A stretch of 64,000 bases of DNA, taken from contig JAAXNY010000004.1 of the NCBI GenBank assembly GCA_013420905.1, positions 2,728,001-2,792,000 on the forward strand. Reading direction: 5' to 3'. Source of the stretch: Collybia mongolica (lineage: Eukaryota; Basidiomycota; Agaricomycetes; Agaricales; Clitocybaceae). Below, in pieces: positions 45,915 to 58,118 of the stretch; positions within the stretch are counted from its first letter, which is position 1; the number at the start of each line of letters is the position of its first letter. The position numbers and the translations under genes were made by a program. Under the pieces are notes generated by a model that had not been told where the DNA came from, did not search any database, and saw only the letters and a list, made by a program, of their open reading frames with translations.

Positions 45915-47645
45915 TTACTTTGCACGGGATTTTCCTGTCCCTCGCTTTCTAGATGGTCGTTTGGCAGGCGGAGCAACCTTTGGTTCAAAGCTTCGAGCCT
46001 TGTTGGCACGGCCCCGAGTGATCATTCCTTCCTCCTTTTCTTCCCCATCCTCAGAGTCTGACACCTGGTGATCGTCCTTAGCATCCAGTAAGCTGCCTTT
46101 CTTGACGGTGTCGATCTCCACCGCCGTGATGGCAGATAACACAGAAACAGAACGCCTATCTCGTGCCTCTGACACAACGGTCTGCGAGGAGGCCTGGGAC
46201 GTTGACCTATTGCGAGAATGAGATAAGGAAGGGGGAGTAAGAAGCATTGAGGGTGGGCTCGATGCCCTAGATTCAGATAAATCGGATGTGAGGAATGGTA
46301 GGGGTGATTGTCGAGGTGCCTTCCGTTTCCGAGAGCGGGGTGTCTCCCGAATGGGTTCAGCTTTCTCGCTCTCAGGACTTGAATCGCCTTGAGGGTCATC
46401 GACAGGGTTGGACGCGTGGTCCATACCGTTCGGAAGGAAGACTGGTACCATCGTTGGAGATGTAGATATTTCCTGTGTAGTTTGTTTCTTCTGTAGAATG
46501 AAATCCTTAGGGCCCGGTAGTAGAGTGTTCGAAAGGCGACGTGGCCTTGACCTCTTTGTGGGAGGCTCATCTACATCGATACTTTCGATGTCATCCAAAA
46601 GGTCTCCAAGTGGGTCCCGGAGCTCTGTCTGCTGCGGCTTCCGCTTACGAAGATTTAAAACCCTCGGAGGGGATGGGGCTTTGGACGGATTCAAGATCGG
46701 ATACCACCACTTCTTCTCGAAGAGTGGGGCTGATGTGGCCCCATGTAGCCCAGAGAGTATGAAGAGGTATTCTCTGGTGCCGTTCCAGGCCACAGGTGAT
46801 ATTATGAGCTGAGGGCGATGAACTAATAAATTTGCGGTCAGTTTGTTGGGCGGGAGGACAAGAGTGGTAGAAAGGTGCACGCACGCGCAATGCGATCAAC
46901 GACCTCAGCTGTCTGGTATTTCTTTTCGTCACTCCAGAACATCCAATGAACGGGATCTTCGACTCTGTAAAAGACCGACAAGGCAGCGAGGCAGAAAACG
47001 ATCTCAGATGGCGCTGCTGGTAGCACCATTTCGTCCCGAGCACATTTGAGAAAGGCCTGGACTTCAGAACATGAGGCAGACAGCACCCTATCTGTTCCAC
47101 TCGACCAAACCCCAATGTCTATCTGAAGCCTCGGGGTAATTGTGAAAGAGTACTTTGAAGAGGAGAGGTACATGACTGGACCTGCCCTCGATGGTATGAT
47201 GCTTTGAGACTCGAACGAAATGGGTGGTGGCGCAGTGGGTCGGGATAGGTCGAGCTCAATGGAGCGGAGATCTGACATGGGGAAAGAGCAGGTTTTTCCA
47301 AAGCCTTCCCATGACCCTTCAGTTGTAAGTCGTGAATTGGAAGCTATGTTGCTGTTATACATGGTGTTGGGGCACGATGGGGGGTCGATTCTGGTGGTAC
47401 AAACAGGAAAACGAAATTTATAGAGTGAGGAAGTGAGAGATGGTGGGACGATTGTGATACAGAGTGAAATGCCTCCAGATCGCTCTGATAGGTTGGCGGG
47501 TGGTATTAGAGAAGAGGATGCCTTGTGCCAAAGCACGGGTTGACCCTCGGTGCAGTTCTCTTCGGAGCCATTTCCGCTTTCGCCAATTTCTGGATCGGGC
47601 GTAAATCGTGGGAATGTCGTCGATCAGCCACGCGTTTTCCACCAT
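45915..47645 (-). CDS. Unrecognised nuclear-type protein, with a possible frameshift near its start
   Basis: Exon 46880-47600 encodes a globular part: KTCSFPMSDLRSIELDLSRP, SKYSFTITPRLQIDIGVW, AALSVFYRVEDPVHWMFWSD and EKKYQTAEVVDRIA. An intron (donor GTGCGTGC at about 46887) joins it to LHRPQLIISPVAWNGTREYL, followed by a long basic, Ser/Pro-rich tail with PPTKRSRPRR and PRSRKRKAPRQ clusters, ending GTGKSRAK at 45915. The plausible start MVENAWLIDDIP (47643-47645) is one base out of frame with RFTPDPEIGESGNGSEENC, which continues into the main exon; a single-base loss in the CCC at about 47612 would rejoin them. Function unknown. Confidence 0.6.
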
Positions 47646-47958
47646 CTTCCTGCCAACGTCCCCAATGCTGTGTGTGCTCCTCTCTACCTTTTGTCATATC
47701 AGGTAGCTATGGACCTGCCTTTGTTTTTCTGTGCTGCCCAGTTGTATTCGGAACTGACCTCTGTTCAAAAAGAAAACACAAAGCGTCCTTGCTCACTCGA
47801 CCCGTCATCAGATCACTTGGCTGTCATCGATCATATATCTTATCTTATCCAAGATCTCTCATATCATGGCGCCAATGATCCTCCATCCTAAGAATGAAAA
47901 AAAAAAAATTTTTGAAAATAAAACCCGGGTCTAAAACCGTCCACAATCTGATAAAGTA
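47646..47958. other. Intergenic
   Basis: 313 bp between two minus-strand genes, with an A-run near 47899. Frames on the plus strand are shadows. Nothing else seen. Confidence 0.35.
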
Positions 47959-48487
47959 TCAACCCAGACCAGCTGATAATCTCTCCCTCTCTTCGATGCT
48001 TGAATTCCACAAGTCTAGGTCCAAATCTGCACTCTCAACGACCAATAAAGCACGAAATACAAGTTTGGGGTTGATGTTAGGAGCTGGAGTATACGCTGGG
48101 ATGGTTGGGATAGGAAGTTGTACCTGTAATACACTGTCGGCGCACAACGGAGGACTCAGGCAATCCAGAAACCTACTGGGGAAGATTCTAGATAACCAAC
48201 CGTCATAATTGTAGCCCATTGTTCTCGAATCCATGGAGAGGACCAGGGGTCCACGCAAAGGGAAACATCTACCAGAATAGCCTTATTTTCGTCAATGACC
48301 AACATCAACCCTGTTGTAGCATCGTAGGAAAGCAGTCTATTTGGTACTCGGATTTTCTTCGTGAGTGGTGGGTGGTAAATGAGTTATGGGGGGCTAACCG
48401 TCCAGCTAGGCGAAGTTTTTTTCCCACTGAACCCTCTTTGACGGAGGAGACTCTAGTAGGACTTGCGGTATCTGTTTGCTGCGGCAT
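47959..48487 (-). CDS. TEN1: TEN1-like subunit of the CST telomere-capping complex
   Basis: Three exons: 48487-48399, 48336-48177 and 48123-47959, with introns of 62 and 53 nt. The spliced product is about 138 residues. It reads MPQQTDTASPTRVSSVKEG, then GKKLRLAGRLLSYDATTG, a strand LMLVIDENKAILVDVSLC, WIREQWATIMTVGYLES and VQLPIPTIPAYTPAP, ending in a helix-rich acidic stretch. Size and the order G-x-x-x-R-x-x-G-R-L / strand / LLVDVSLC / VMxxGYLE fit the fungal/animal Ten1 OB fold, which binds Stn1 at telomere ends. The gene is invisible in unspliced frames because both introns break the frame. Confidence 0.75.
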
Positions 48488-50249
48488 TATGAAGCAACTT
48501 CACTCCTACAGTAGTACCCAAATTTCTGAAAGGCCGCGTTGTTTGGCGTTGTCGGCCGATTCAAACTCAATGAACATTCGTGCCTTGCTTGGACGTGGTC
48601 TTCACGGAGCGAGGCCCTTTCTAAATGCTTGAACTTCATGCCTAAGGGAAACCCGTGAAATGGCATTGTTTCGTGTATACTTGTACGCATGCCAAGCAAT
48701 TTAAATAAATCTTTGGAACTACCTCTCCAATAGCCCCTGTGGATGAAAAGTACTACAATAAAAGCTGACTGGGTTCAGGGACTTGATGGTATGTGGGTGG
48801 TGTTTAAAAGATATAGCTTATTACAAGCCTCATGGTCAAAACCAGTAGTTTCCTTGGTAAGTACACTGAGAACAATGAAGACTGTGAAGTTCACCATTAT
48901 TCTGGCTGATTTTCACAGTTCATCAAGTTTTATGGTGAAATGAGACTTCATGTACTTTGGGAATTTCACCTACTTTGTGGATAAAATTTTTTGAGAGCTT
49001 CAGGAAGGTGAATTTCATACTAGTGTATCATGAATTTCAGAATTAGGCATTTCTGTCCTTTTCCATGTCAAGCTCCATTAAAGACTTAAGGCATACAACA
49101 ATTGCCCATTTAAATACCATATTCTTTCACCCTTCCTGTAAGGAGCTGTGTCACCAAGAGGCTGAGGCAGGGAGCAACATATCCAGTAAGACCAACCATG
49201 CAGGAAAGAGACAAGCATAGAACAAAATAGAGGCTTGATCACAAGTAGAGCACCCAATCAAGTCTATTGCAAAGGTGCCCTTCCATGGAGAGGAAGGGGC
49301 ACCTTATATACAGTACATTGTGGCTATGTCTCAAGTAACAACAGAATCTGATATCAGTAACTCTACTGATGCAACAGTCCATCACTGTGTATCCAGAAGG
49401 GGGGGGGGGTTCAACCATTTAACTGTGGAACCCTAATTTCTTACTTTAAATGGGTGGATTAAGGCCAGGTGAATTTTGGATGAAATTTCATTTGTAATAT
49501 ATGTTGACATTTTTATCTATTAATTGGATGGAGTTTAATCTCACAAAAAATCTCACAAAAGGATGAAATATGTGAGATGTTTTTGATCCAGTAGAAGGGT
49601 ATGAACTTGATCCAAAAGATAAGGTGTTCTGTGTATGATTTTCTGGAATCTAATGAAATGGGTGTTTGATTTTCCCAACCCTAAGGAATAATCTCAGTCT
49701 AACTTGACTTTCATCCTTCAAGGGGATACTTTAGAGTGTGGGGAGTTTTCATGCACCAGAGAAATGGGAAAAGTGTTTTCTTACTTTTAAGTGAATAATT
49801 CTGAACTAGAAACAACCTAGATTAATTAGACACAAAGCTATATACTCATGATACTCTTGTAATAGAAGGAAAGTTTGTTAACTATGAAACATGCACTGGT
49901 GCCAATGAGTTACTTCAGCTAATAATTGACCACTTGCCACAGTCTGTGCCCAACTACACATTGCACTTGATTGAGATTGACAAATTTTGTTGATCCCATT
50001 TCCTTGTAGTAGTTTATCTTACATCTGTTGATTACTGCATCCAAGATTTGACTTGCTTGATGATTGTGTAGATGAGTGAATCAGCTTGGATATTGTGTTC
50101 AGGAGATGTAGGGATTTTTACCATGAGGAAGCAGAGAATTTGACCAAAGAAGTTACACAGCTCAAACTCTGGTGCACAATGCCTGTGATGAGCATATTTG
50201 TCAACATCAAGTTGATACTGAGGCTTATATGAGTTGGTGTATAAGGAGC
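48488..50249. other. Gene promoter grading into decayed repeats
   Basis: After about 48750 the sequence is AT-rich and nearly free of CpG, with no usable frame. Blocks around 49150-49330 loosely resemble 51830-52010, suggesting a duplicated relic. Confidence 0.4.
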
Positions 50250-52704
50250 AATCAATTAATCCTAAGATGGCTCACCCAAATGAACAACATATCTTGGCTG
50301 TTGGCTCTAAGTGGAACAAGGTCACAGCCATGCATGGTATCACCACCCTCCAGGTGACACACTTGGCCATATTGGGCAAATTTAGTGTTCCAGGGTATAA
50401 GCTTTTGAATGACTAAAACAAGCTGGTTGAGGCAAATGGCCAAGGTTGCAGTTAGTATTGTCCAATGAGGACCAGAGAGTGCTTCTAGAAGTCCCTTGGA
50501 TGGAGTAAGGCAATGTGACAGGTCTGAAAATATAATGAGCAAGCAAGCACGTAAACAAACCAAAGGCTTGCATGTGGGTAACTTGATATTCTGAGCATGA
50601 GATGAGGGGGGGGAGTGACATGAATTTTCTCATGCAGCTCATAGAGGAGGGTTATGTGCTTCAGCTGTGCATAGGAGGTAACATACTTGTTGATGTTGGC
50701 ATAGGTGAATCATTGGCTTTTGATATGACAGAGTATGTTGCCACATTGATGCTCTGTTGGCAATGCCCAGTAGGCCCAAGACAGACCCATATGCCTGATG
50801 GTTGGTGCAATGTGCAAGAGCACATGAATAGTGAGGGGGCATGTAGCTACTTGCTGTGGATCATATTGGTAGTATAGCCTGTAGTTTCGTCAGGTGGCGT
50901 CTTGTCAGCGATGAGAATGACTTACCATTCATACTCCTCAACCCAATGCTGGAAACCTCTCTTGATTTCATTGACTTGTTTGCAGGTGATTTCAAATTCT
51001 AAGCAAATTGTTAACAGGTGAATTAATTTAATGAAGTGTTTGTAATATTGAGTATGTAGCACCTATCCCTTAAGGAGGGTGGGTGCAATAATACAATGTC
51101 CAGACTGAATGTGTTTCAGCAATCATCTGCACCCCCTCAGATGCAATAGATCTAAATGATGCTGCAATTGTCCCTCCTGTGTTTTCGGTAGCCCTTCTGA
51201 TAGCCTCCCATACCATTGGTGACAACACATAGCCTTTACTGTTGTGGGGAAGATCCTTGAATTTCCCAGTCCAAAGGCAAATCAGATTTGGAATGAGGTT
51301 AGACCAGATAAGATGCATGAAATCATATTCATCTTGTGGCTCTGGGAAGCTGTCATGGCACAATAGAACATAGTATTTTGTTAATAATGAGGATGGGATG
51401 CAGACTCCTTTGATTGTGCACATCTGACATGGTGAAATTGTATTATGGCCTTTCATGCACATGACCATAGAGATTGTGGGTATATCATCAAAAACCACAA
51501 TGAGGTACACATGTAGGAGGAAGACAGAATTGGTGAGCACATCAAAGACAGACACACACATCTTGAGCTGCAATAGTTTCTAAACAGGGGGCCACAAAAA
51601 TGAATCCATATCATCAGGTTTCATTGGCCCAGGGATTGTCCCAAGTGGAGTGATATTTGCCTTGAGAAACTGCTCTTTGGGAGGGAGGTTATAATTAAAT
51701 AGTATTAATGGCCATGCAGTCCTGGTATGGCACTTGAAAGGACCAAAGTTGTCAGTGGATAACTGTAAGGGCAGCATTGCCACAAGCAATACCAAAGGGA
51801 GAGCAATATGCATGGTGAGGTCAACCATGTAGGGAAGGGGGCACTAAGGTGCAGGCAGCTTAATTGCATGAGGGAGACCCAGACCTAAGTTATTGCAAAG
51901 GTGCAGACCACAAAGGGTGAGCACCATCTATATATGGTACATTGTGCAGATAATCTATGGAAGTACTACAGAATCCAATATAGGCCTGCTTGGGTGTGCA
52001 ATGGTGCACTAGTAAGGTGTCTATAAGGAGTAATGGTAATGTCCATGAAAGGGGTAAGGGGTGGGGTCACAAGTGTGAGTAGAGTTATACATACCAAAGA
52101 TATCAGGTGTACAGTGGCATATGGTGAACATACAGTAATGTGAGGTTAGTCTGAGTAACTAGATAGGGGTGAACTAGTGCTCTCCTTACAATAACCCAAG
52201 TGTAATATTGCAGGGATCAGAAAAGAATCACTTTGGGAGCTCTTCATCACTAATTGTGATGAAGGTCTCCCAGAGTAACAAATAATAAACACATTGAAAA
52301 TATCAGTTATTTTTGTTGGGTTATATAGGTGCTTGGACTGGTATTGCATTTTCTTTGCATAGGAAATAATCACAAGCATTGCACAAAGGTGGGGAATGAT
52401 AGGGAGGTACTCTAAGTATGAGTATGATGACCTCCTATCAGCTTTGTAGTGGTTGGCATTACACTTCAGGGCATTTTGTGAGAGATTCATAGGGGCCAGT
52501 GTAGCAAATACATGATGAGGGACAACAATTGTAGTGTACTAATTGGAAGCCAGAGAGAAACTGAACACATTTTTCTGTATCCTTCAGGGAATCTCCTGGC
52601 AACTGGGTGGATATGTGATGAAGTTTGTTGAATGTGATATTGGAGAGGCTGTCTTTGACTTTGATAGCATAGAGACAGAGGAGGACTAGGTCACTTTCAT
52701 CCAT
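50250..52704 (-). pseudogene. Plavaka (CACTA-like, Tnp2-type) transposase relic
   Basis: Read on the minus strand from 52704: YNCCPSSCICYTGPYESLTKCP, YLEYLPIIPHLCAM and KKMQYQSKHLYNPTKITDIF; then TDNFGPFKCHTRTAWPLILF and YNLPPKEQFLKANI (51580-51828), KGHNTISPCQMCTI and YVLLCHD (51070-51573); and near 50340 QYGQVCHLEGGDTMHGCDLV. These appear in the order known from Agaricomycete Plavaka transposases. Frames are broken by several stops and shifts and parts are missing (for example 50600-51060 has no match). CpG is nearly absent. The N-terminal zinc-binding pattern and the central RNase-H-like region are thus only fossil. Confidence 0.7.
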
Positions 52705-53240
52705 TATTTGGTCCGAAACTACATATCAGGTATCAGTAGAGGAGTATATTAGAGTGGACAGACCTAATTGTGAGGCTTGCTTCAAGAAGCTCTCTCCAAG
52801 GAGACCCCATACCAAGACTCTTTGACTCGAACCCTCACACCAGAAACTAGGAAACACTGGTTGCAAAAGAGCTCTGAAGTCTAGGGTTCCAGAAGAAACC
52901 CCTTATTTATTAACATCATAGTTTCTAACAGGTTAGTAACATGTTAGTTACTAACTCACTCAAAAGGGTATGTTAAATATTGTTAATAACTAAATTAAAA
53001 AGCAGTCTCACAGATCGTTTGAATCTATTAATTCCTATTGATGATTAATCACTAACCATCCCCCCACACACTGCTACCTCAGGACTGCATGATAATGGCA
53101 TAATCCCACTTTTTGCTCAGTTTATCTGGACAGTTTTGGGCAACTTTGGGTGATTTGATCCAGATTTTTCACCTAGCCTCTGAAAGATTATTGGAAAATT
53201 ATGGAAATCACAATTTTTCTCATATTGCTCTAATACTATG

Positions 53241-56200
53241 TAGTGATGTGCAGGGCCCGGCCCAAAGCCCGCAAGCCCGTGAAGCCCAGCCCGTGAAGCC
53301 TCAGCCCAGCCTGGCCCTAGTACCAGGCTTGTGAGAGCCTAGGGCTCAGCTCAACGTCTCAAAAGCCTGAGCCGAGCCCACAAGCCCGGGCATCCGGGGG
53401 TCGGAGTGTGAAAGGTTGCGATCACTATTGATGACGAACCAACTGTACAGTTTTGAAGCCACCATCAAAAAAGAACATCAAAAAGTCCAGGGACAAGGTA
53501 CGATCCTGTGCCCAGATCATTGTGATGTCAACAAACGCTCAATCAGCGCTTCGCCCAAAACGGACAGTAACCGCTTCGAGCAAACTCGTGGACCCCCACA
53601 ACACGGCTCAGCACGATGTCCAGTCTCACAAGCATGCTATTGAAGCGAAACGAGCAGCGGAATCTGCTGGTCACCAAGACGCAACGAGTGCTGGTGAACC
53701 AGCTAATCTATCATCCCCATTGGGACCACCCATTGTCTCGTCGCAAGGGCCACAAATCGTCACAAAAAACTCAACCACAACGGAAGAGCTCGACGGTAAG
53801 GACTCAGACAGCACAGGTAAACAAATTGGGCACCATAAGCAACTCCCATTTCACTGTTTTACCTTTTGACCACCCACGAGCTCTAGGGATCAAAAAGGCT
53901 CGGCATGCGATTGTAATTGATGAAAGCGATGAAGAGATGGATGTCGTGGCGGCGACAGACACTGGAAAGGCTTCAAGCAAAGGTGCGTTCCAGTCTTTTC
54001 ATTCCTGCATTTGGATTAATACAGAATATGATATTGTAGAGAAGCTGCACCACAACAATGATTCGCATCGATCTGATGTCACTGGGTCGGATGGATTTTT
54101 GGCGGACATTGATGTACAGGCTGTCTCTGATACCATTCAGAAAACCAACTACAAAGATCGGGGTCGCGACATTGACCATTTCTTTAGTCTGTTGTATAAG
54201 GCTGATGGGAAAAAATTTCGAAATTGCCAAACATGCTCGTGAGTCTCATCCTGACCCCGTTGTGTGCTGTTTTGTTGACAAAAACCACAAGAAAAAAATC
54301 TCCTGGTCGTCCTGTTGCCCTCGTTGCACATGTATCTACCTTACGACGACATATGGAATCATCCCATAAAGTATTTAATTTCCCTTACTCTTCGTTTTTA
54401 TTGATGAGAAAAACCGTGCTACGTTAGGCAATGTATAGAAATTGGGCAGAAAAAGAAGGTTTCCCATCAATGCTACCAAAGGATGCGGAAAAACGCCGTC
54501 AGGATGCCGAAACCGAGAAGCAAATGCGTCTCGACCCTCACCTCACCGAGAGGCTCCTGAAGGAGAGGGTAATCCCGTATACCGATAACCTCTTCTGTGA
54601 AGCTGCTATCGAGTGGCTTGTATCTACCGACCAGGTAACGTGGTATACTGTATTGCTTGTTCCTTGTCTCTAATCAACGAATCACATTACAGCCAATCCA
54701 AGCACTCGAGCATCCAGCATTTCAAAACATGATCCATACTGCTGCTCGCGCAACCAATGGAGTCAAAATCCCCGATCGCCGTCAAACTCGACAAGCGGTT
54801 ATTGATATGTTCAAGGAACAATTAACGGCACTACGCAAAAAGCTAACGGTATGGCCCACCCAGAGCTTTTGGTGCTTTTCTCATGCTACGTTGTCTAGAG
54901 TGACAGAGTGAAAGGTAAAGTAAGCCTCACATGCGATGCGTGGCAGGCGTCGAATAGCGATGCCTACTTTGCTGTGACCGGTTCCTGGATTGAGGAGAGT
55001 GATGGGAAGTGGCAAGTTCAATCAGCGCTTCTTGGATTTACACAACTAAATAATGCACACAATGGAGTCCGCCTCGGCCAAGCGTTGTTCAAGATTGTTG
55101 CACGAATCAGGATCGCTTACAAGGTAAATGTGTGCATATTCGCTCGCCTGCATCATGACTGATGGCATGATGAATATAGATTGGACATATCACCTGCGAC
55201 AACGCCTCGAACAACAATACGATGATGGTAGAATTCTCAAAGCACATCGAGAATGCCACTGGGAAACGTTACAATCCAGATCAGAACCGCATTCGGTGAA
55301 CCTCTTCGTTGTCATTTCGTCTTCTATGCCAATGTTGAACTGTTTTATAGCTGTCTTGCTCACATCATCAATCTCGCAACGCAAGCATTGATATCAACTC
55401 ACAGTAAATCGAAACATTACAACCCGGGCGAGCCCGAGGCAGATCTTCCTGTCAATCGAGGATTTGACCGTGATGAAGTGGGACTCGTCCGTGCAATATG
55501 TGTGAAGGTAAGACGCTTCAATTATATGTTCTAATTGAAGTTGATTACTGTTGAACAGGTCCGTTCATCTGCAAAACGCAAGCAACTTTTTGCCGATATC
55601 CAGACGCGTGCAAAAGTAAAAGCCCATCAACTTCTCCTGGACATGGTTGTCCGTTGGTCCTCCACCTACCTAATGACTACACGTGCAGAATCAACGAGAC
55701 CAGTAGGTCCCTAAAAACGGCTTGCTGATTGGCTTTGCTGACTGGTAATAGTATGTCGACACGTTTGTGTATGAAATCGGACGCGAGGAGCGGGACCTTG
55801 GGAAACGGCAAAAAATTGATCAGCTCCAGCTGTCAAACGATGAGTGGGGGCGTCTCACATTGTTCAACGATCTGTTAGCTGTGAGTAGAACGACTCCAGA
55901 AAATTTGTCACTGATGTCGGTCCGATGATATAGCACGCCGATAATGCGCAACAAGCCTTCTCATCAGATCAGGGACCAACCCTTCACCTCGCATTACCTG
56001 CTCTCGAAGCGTTGCACAGGGCTTGGACAAAACGGGCTGCTCGCACAAAATACTCGGACTTTGTTCCTGCTCTGAATGCCGGGCTTGCAAAGATTGAAGA
56101 GTACTATGATCGAACCGCTCAATCTGATGCCTATACATTTGCCATGTGTATGTGACATCGTCGTATGGATTCGGATCATTATTGACAAAATTCTCAGTAC

Positions 56201-57195
56201 TTGACCCATCATCCAAAACGGAACACATCCAAATGTACTGGGGAGACGACAAGTTGGAAGAAATCAAGAAGCAGGCGGAACTAACGGTCAGTCAGTCTCA
56301 CTCAATATTCCACCAGCGAGGCTGACAAAAGATGGTAGTATAAGCAACGATATCTCGAGATGTATGGCAACAATCCCGCACCACCCCAACCACAACAGAC
56401 CGGAAAATCGGCGATGCGTAAGGTTGGAGTCCTCCTTCGTGAGTTGTCAGATGATGAAGACGAGCCCTCGCCGAGTGCAACGCCAGCCCCCATGGGCAAT
56501 TCGAGTGAACCATGGCTCGCTGGTTTCAACAAATATTGGGACTCGAGGGACCATCTGGGAGATATGAGTATCGTCGAGTGGTGGGGTGTACATATCTCCA
56601 TTCTCAGTCATTCCCCAATGCTGACACATTTACGCCAGTGGAACATTACTCGACACCCGGTCTGGGCGTCTCTTGCACGAGACTACCTGCCAGTCATGGC
56701 ATCATCCGTTTCCAGTGAACGGGCGTTCTCCTCGGCTGGAATCACGATCAGCAAGCGCCGCAATCGACTCAAACCAGACATTGTCGAAGCTTTACAGTTT
56801 CTGAAGTGTATGTATCGCCGTGATCTTCTTTTTCGAGAGGATCCACGTGCCGAAACGGAGGTGGAGGAACTTGAGGGGGCGAGTCCCGTCGAAGGCAATA
56901 CCCAGAACACAGAAGAGGGGTGGGATATCATAGTTAAGGATCTTCAAGATAACGAGGACTTCGAGGATTATGATGATGGTAATGTATTTGTTCAAGACAT
57001 TTCGTAGGCACCTGTAGGCTGCTATCGATATTAAATGTGATTCCCCCCTACGGAGCCCGGGCCTAAGCCTGAGCTTGGCCTGACCCGGCCTGAGCCCTCT
57101 ACCAAGGCTGAGCTCACGTCTTGGGCAAGCCTGAGCCCCACTAAGCCGGGCCTAAGCCTGCGGCTTTGAGCCCAGCCGGGCCCTGCACATCACTA
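53241..57195 (+). mobile_element. Complete hAT DNA transposon
   Basis: 3955 bp flanked by ATACTATG (53233-53240 and 57196-57203). Its terminal inverted repeats begin TAGTGATGTGCAGGGCCCGG and are perfect over at least 20 bp. Subterminal regions (53260-53400, 57040-57180) are packed with AAGCCC/GGGCTT-type motifs. It carries one multi-exon transposase gene with all catalytic residues and normal CpG content, unlike the repeat it sits in. It looks recent and possibly autonomous. Confidence 0.93.
53453..57007 (+). CDS. hAT transposase (BED finger, DDE, dimerisation domain)
   Basis: About ten exons. The N-terminal 200 residues are basic and disordered. A BED-type finger is assembled over an intron at about 54240-54290: CQTCS, then SPGRPVALVAHVSTLRRHMESSH. 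Catalytic residues: Asp in SLTCDAWQASNS (about 54930), Asp in ITCDNASNNN (about 55190, after an intron), Glu in SSERAFSSAG (about 56715). The C-terminal hAT dimerisation block is WNITRHPVWASLARDYLPVM through LKPDIVEALQFLKC. It ends with an acidic tail at TAG 57005-57007. I noticed no stop or frameshift when introns are removed. The start was chosen as the first Met in frame with the basic region; the true start may be slightly different. Confidence 0.85.
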
Positions 57196-57566
57196 ATACT
57201 ATGACCTAACATCATCATCATCATGGCTTTCTGCCTCATACATAGTCTTACAAGCTCTAAAAACCTTACTTGACTGATCTTACATCTCCAGTTTTTGTTA
57301 ATATGTTCTCAGAAAGTTCAGGAGAGGTTAATATCACTCAGAAGAAAGTAACAGGGCCAGATATAGTGCAGGAAGATGAAGAGGAAGGGCCTAACTGGGA
57401 TTGGTAGGGGGGAGGGATTTTTTCACAATTATTAACAGTGTTAAATAACATTTCTAACAATTTTTAACATGTTATTAACGTCTGTGAATAACCCCCTCCA
57501 AAGCTGCCATGTTAGTAACCTGTTAGTTACTAACCTCGGAGTTTCTTCCCGAACCCTACTGAAGTC

Positions 57567-58118
57567 ATGTCACTTATTTCATTATCTTTCAGATGAATTT
57601 CATATGTGCACCACGAAATTGTAGTGGAATTTCTGTTGAATTTACTGCCTTTCTGGGTGAAAATCTACATGAATTTCAGTGGTGACAGTGAGAAGGTGAA
57701 CCCTACACTGCCAGCATGGCATGCCTAGATGCATTTCCCCTGTGACTTATCCTTCTCTAAACAGGTGAAAATCCTGTGATATCCGGCACATGTTGTGGGC
57801 TTGACCTTGTCAGTTGCCCACCACAGTTACGCTCCACAAAAAAAAAACTCAACTTCAGATATTTACATGACAAACGGTGTACGACAAGAAGATTTTACAT
57901 TTTTTAGTGTGTGGTAAAAGTGTGAACAAGAAGAGATGCTTTACCATTCGATTGATGACGCCGGCGGGGTGATGGCAGAGTCCGCGATCTGCGGATTGAC
58001 GAATTAACCCGTAGATCTTACATTAACTTCAATTATTTTTGACGCAGTACATGGAAAAAAAAGAATAAGAAAATACTGTGTCTAGCGATGAGTGTGGATG
58101 TCGTTTGAATGCTGGAGG
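57567..58118. other. Repeat remnant and 3' flank of the F-box gene
   Basis: 57567-57780 is CpG-poor and resembles 48880-49020 in its ATTTCA-rich wording; after about 57780 host composition returns. No gene. Confidence 0.4.

Larger units (their letters stand above)
52882..57558. mobile_element. MITE family A, copy 2 (hAT-type), split by an hAT transposon
   Basis: Flanked by the 8-bp duplication CTGAAGTC (52874-52881, 57559-57566). Ends TAGGGTTC...GAACCCTA are inverted, and the next bases (AGAAGAAAC / GTTTCTTCC) also pair. Apart from the 3955-bp hAT and its duplication, the copy is about 715 bp and matches copy 1. The subterminal TTAACA/GTTAGTAAC palindromes recur. The family could be mobilised by an hAT transposase, but its ends differ from those of the hAT inside it. 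Confidence 0.88.

Noticed and set aside
47525..48208. Plus-strand frames over the TEN1 region
   Set aside because: They are shadows; the minus strand gives a spliced product with family motifs.
51070..51573. A host gene of unknown function
   Set aside because: Motifs and order match the Plavaka transposase, with stops on both sides.
52820..52845. B-box-like GGGTTCGAGTC on the minus strand
   Set aside because: The flanking bases cannot pair as a T-stem and no A-box lies at the right distance.
53250..53400. GC-rich GGCCC/AAGCCC repeats as a CRISPR-like or tandem array
   Set aside because: Irregular short subterminal motifs of an hAT element; no regular spacer pattern.
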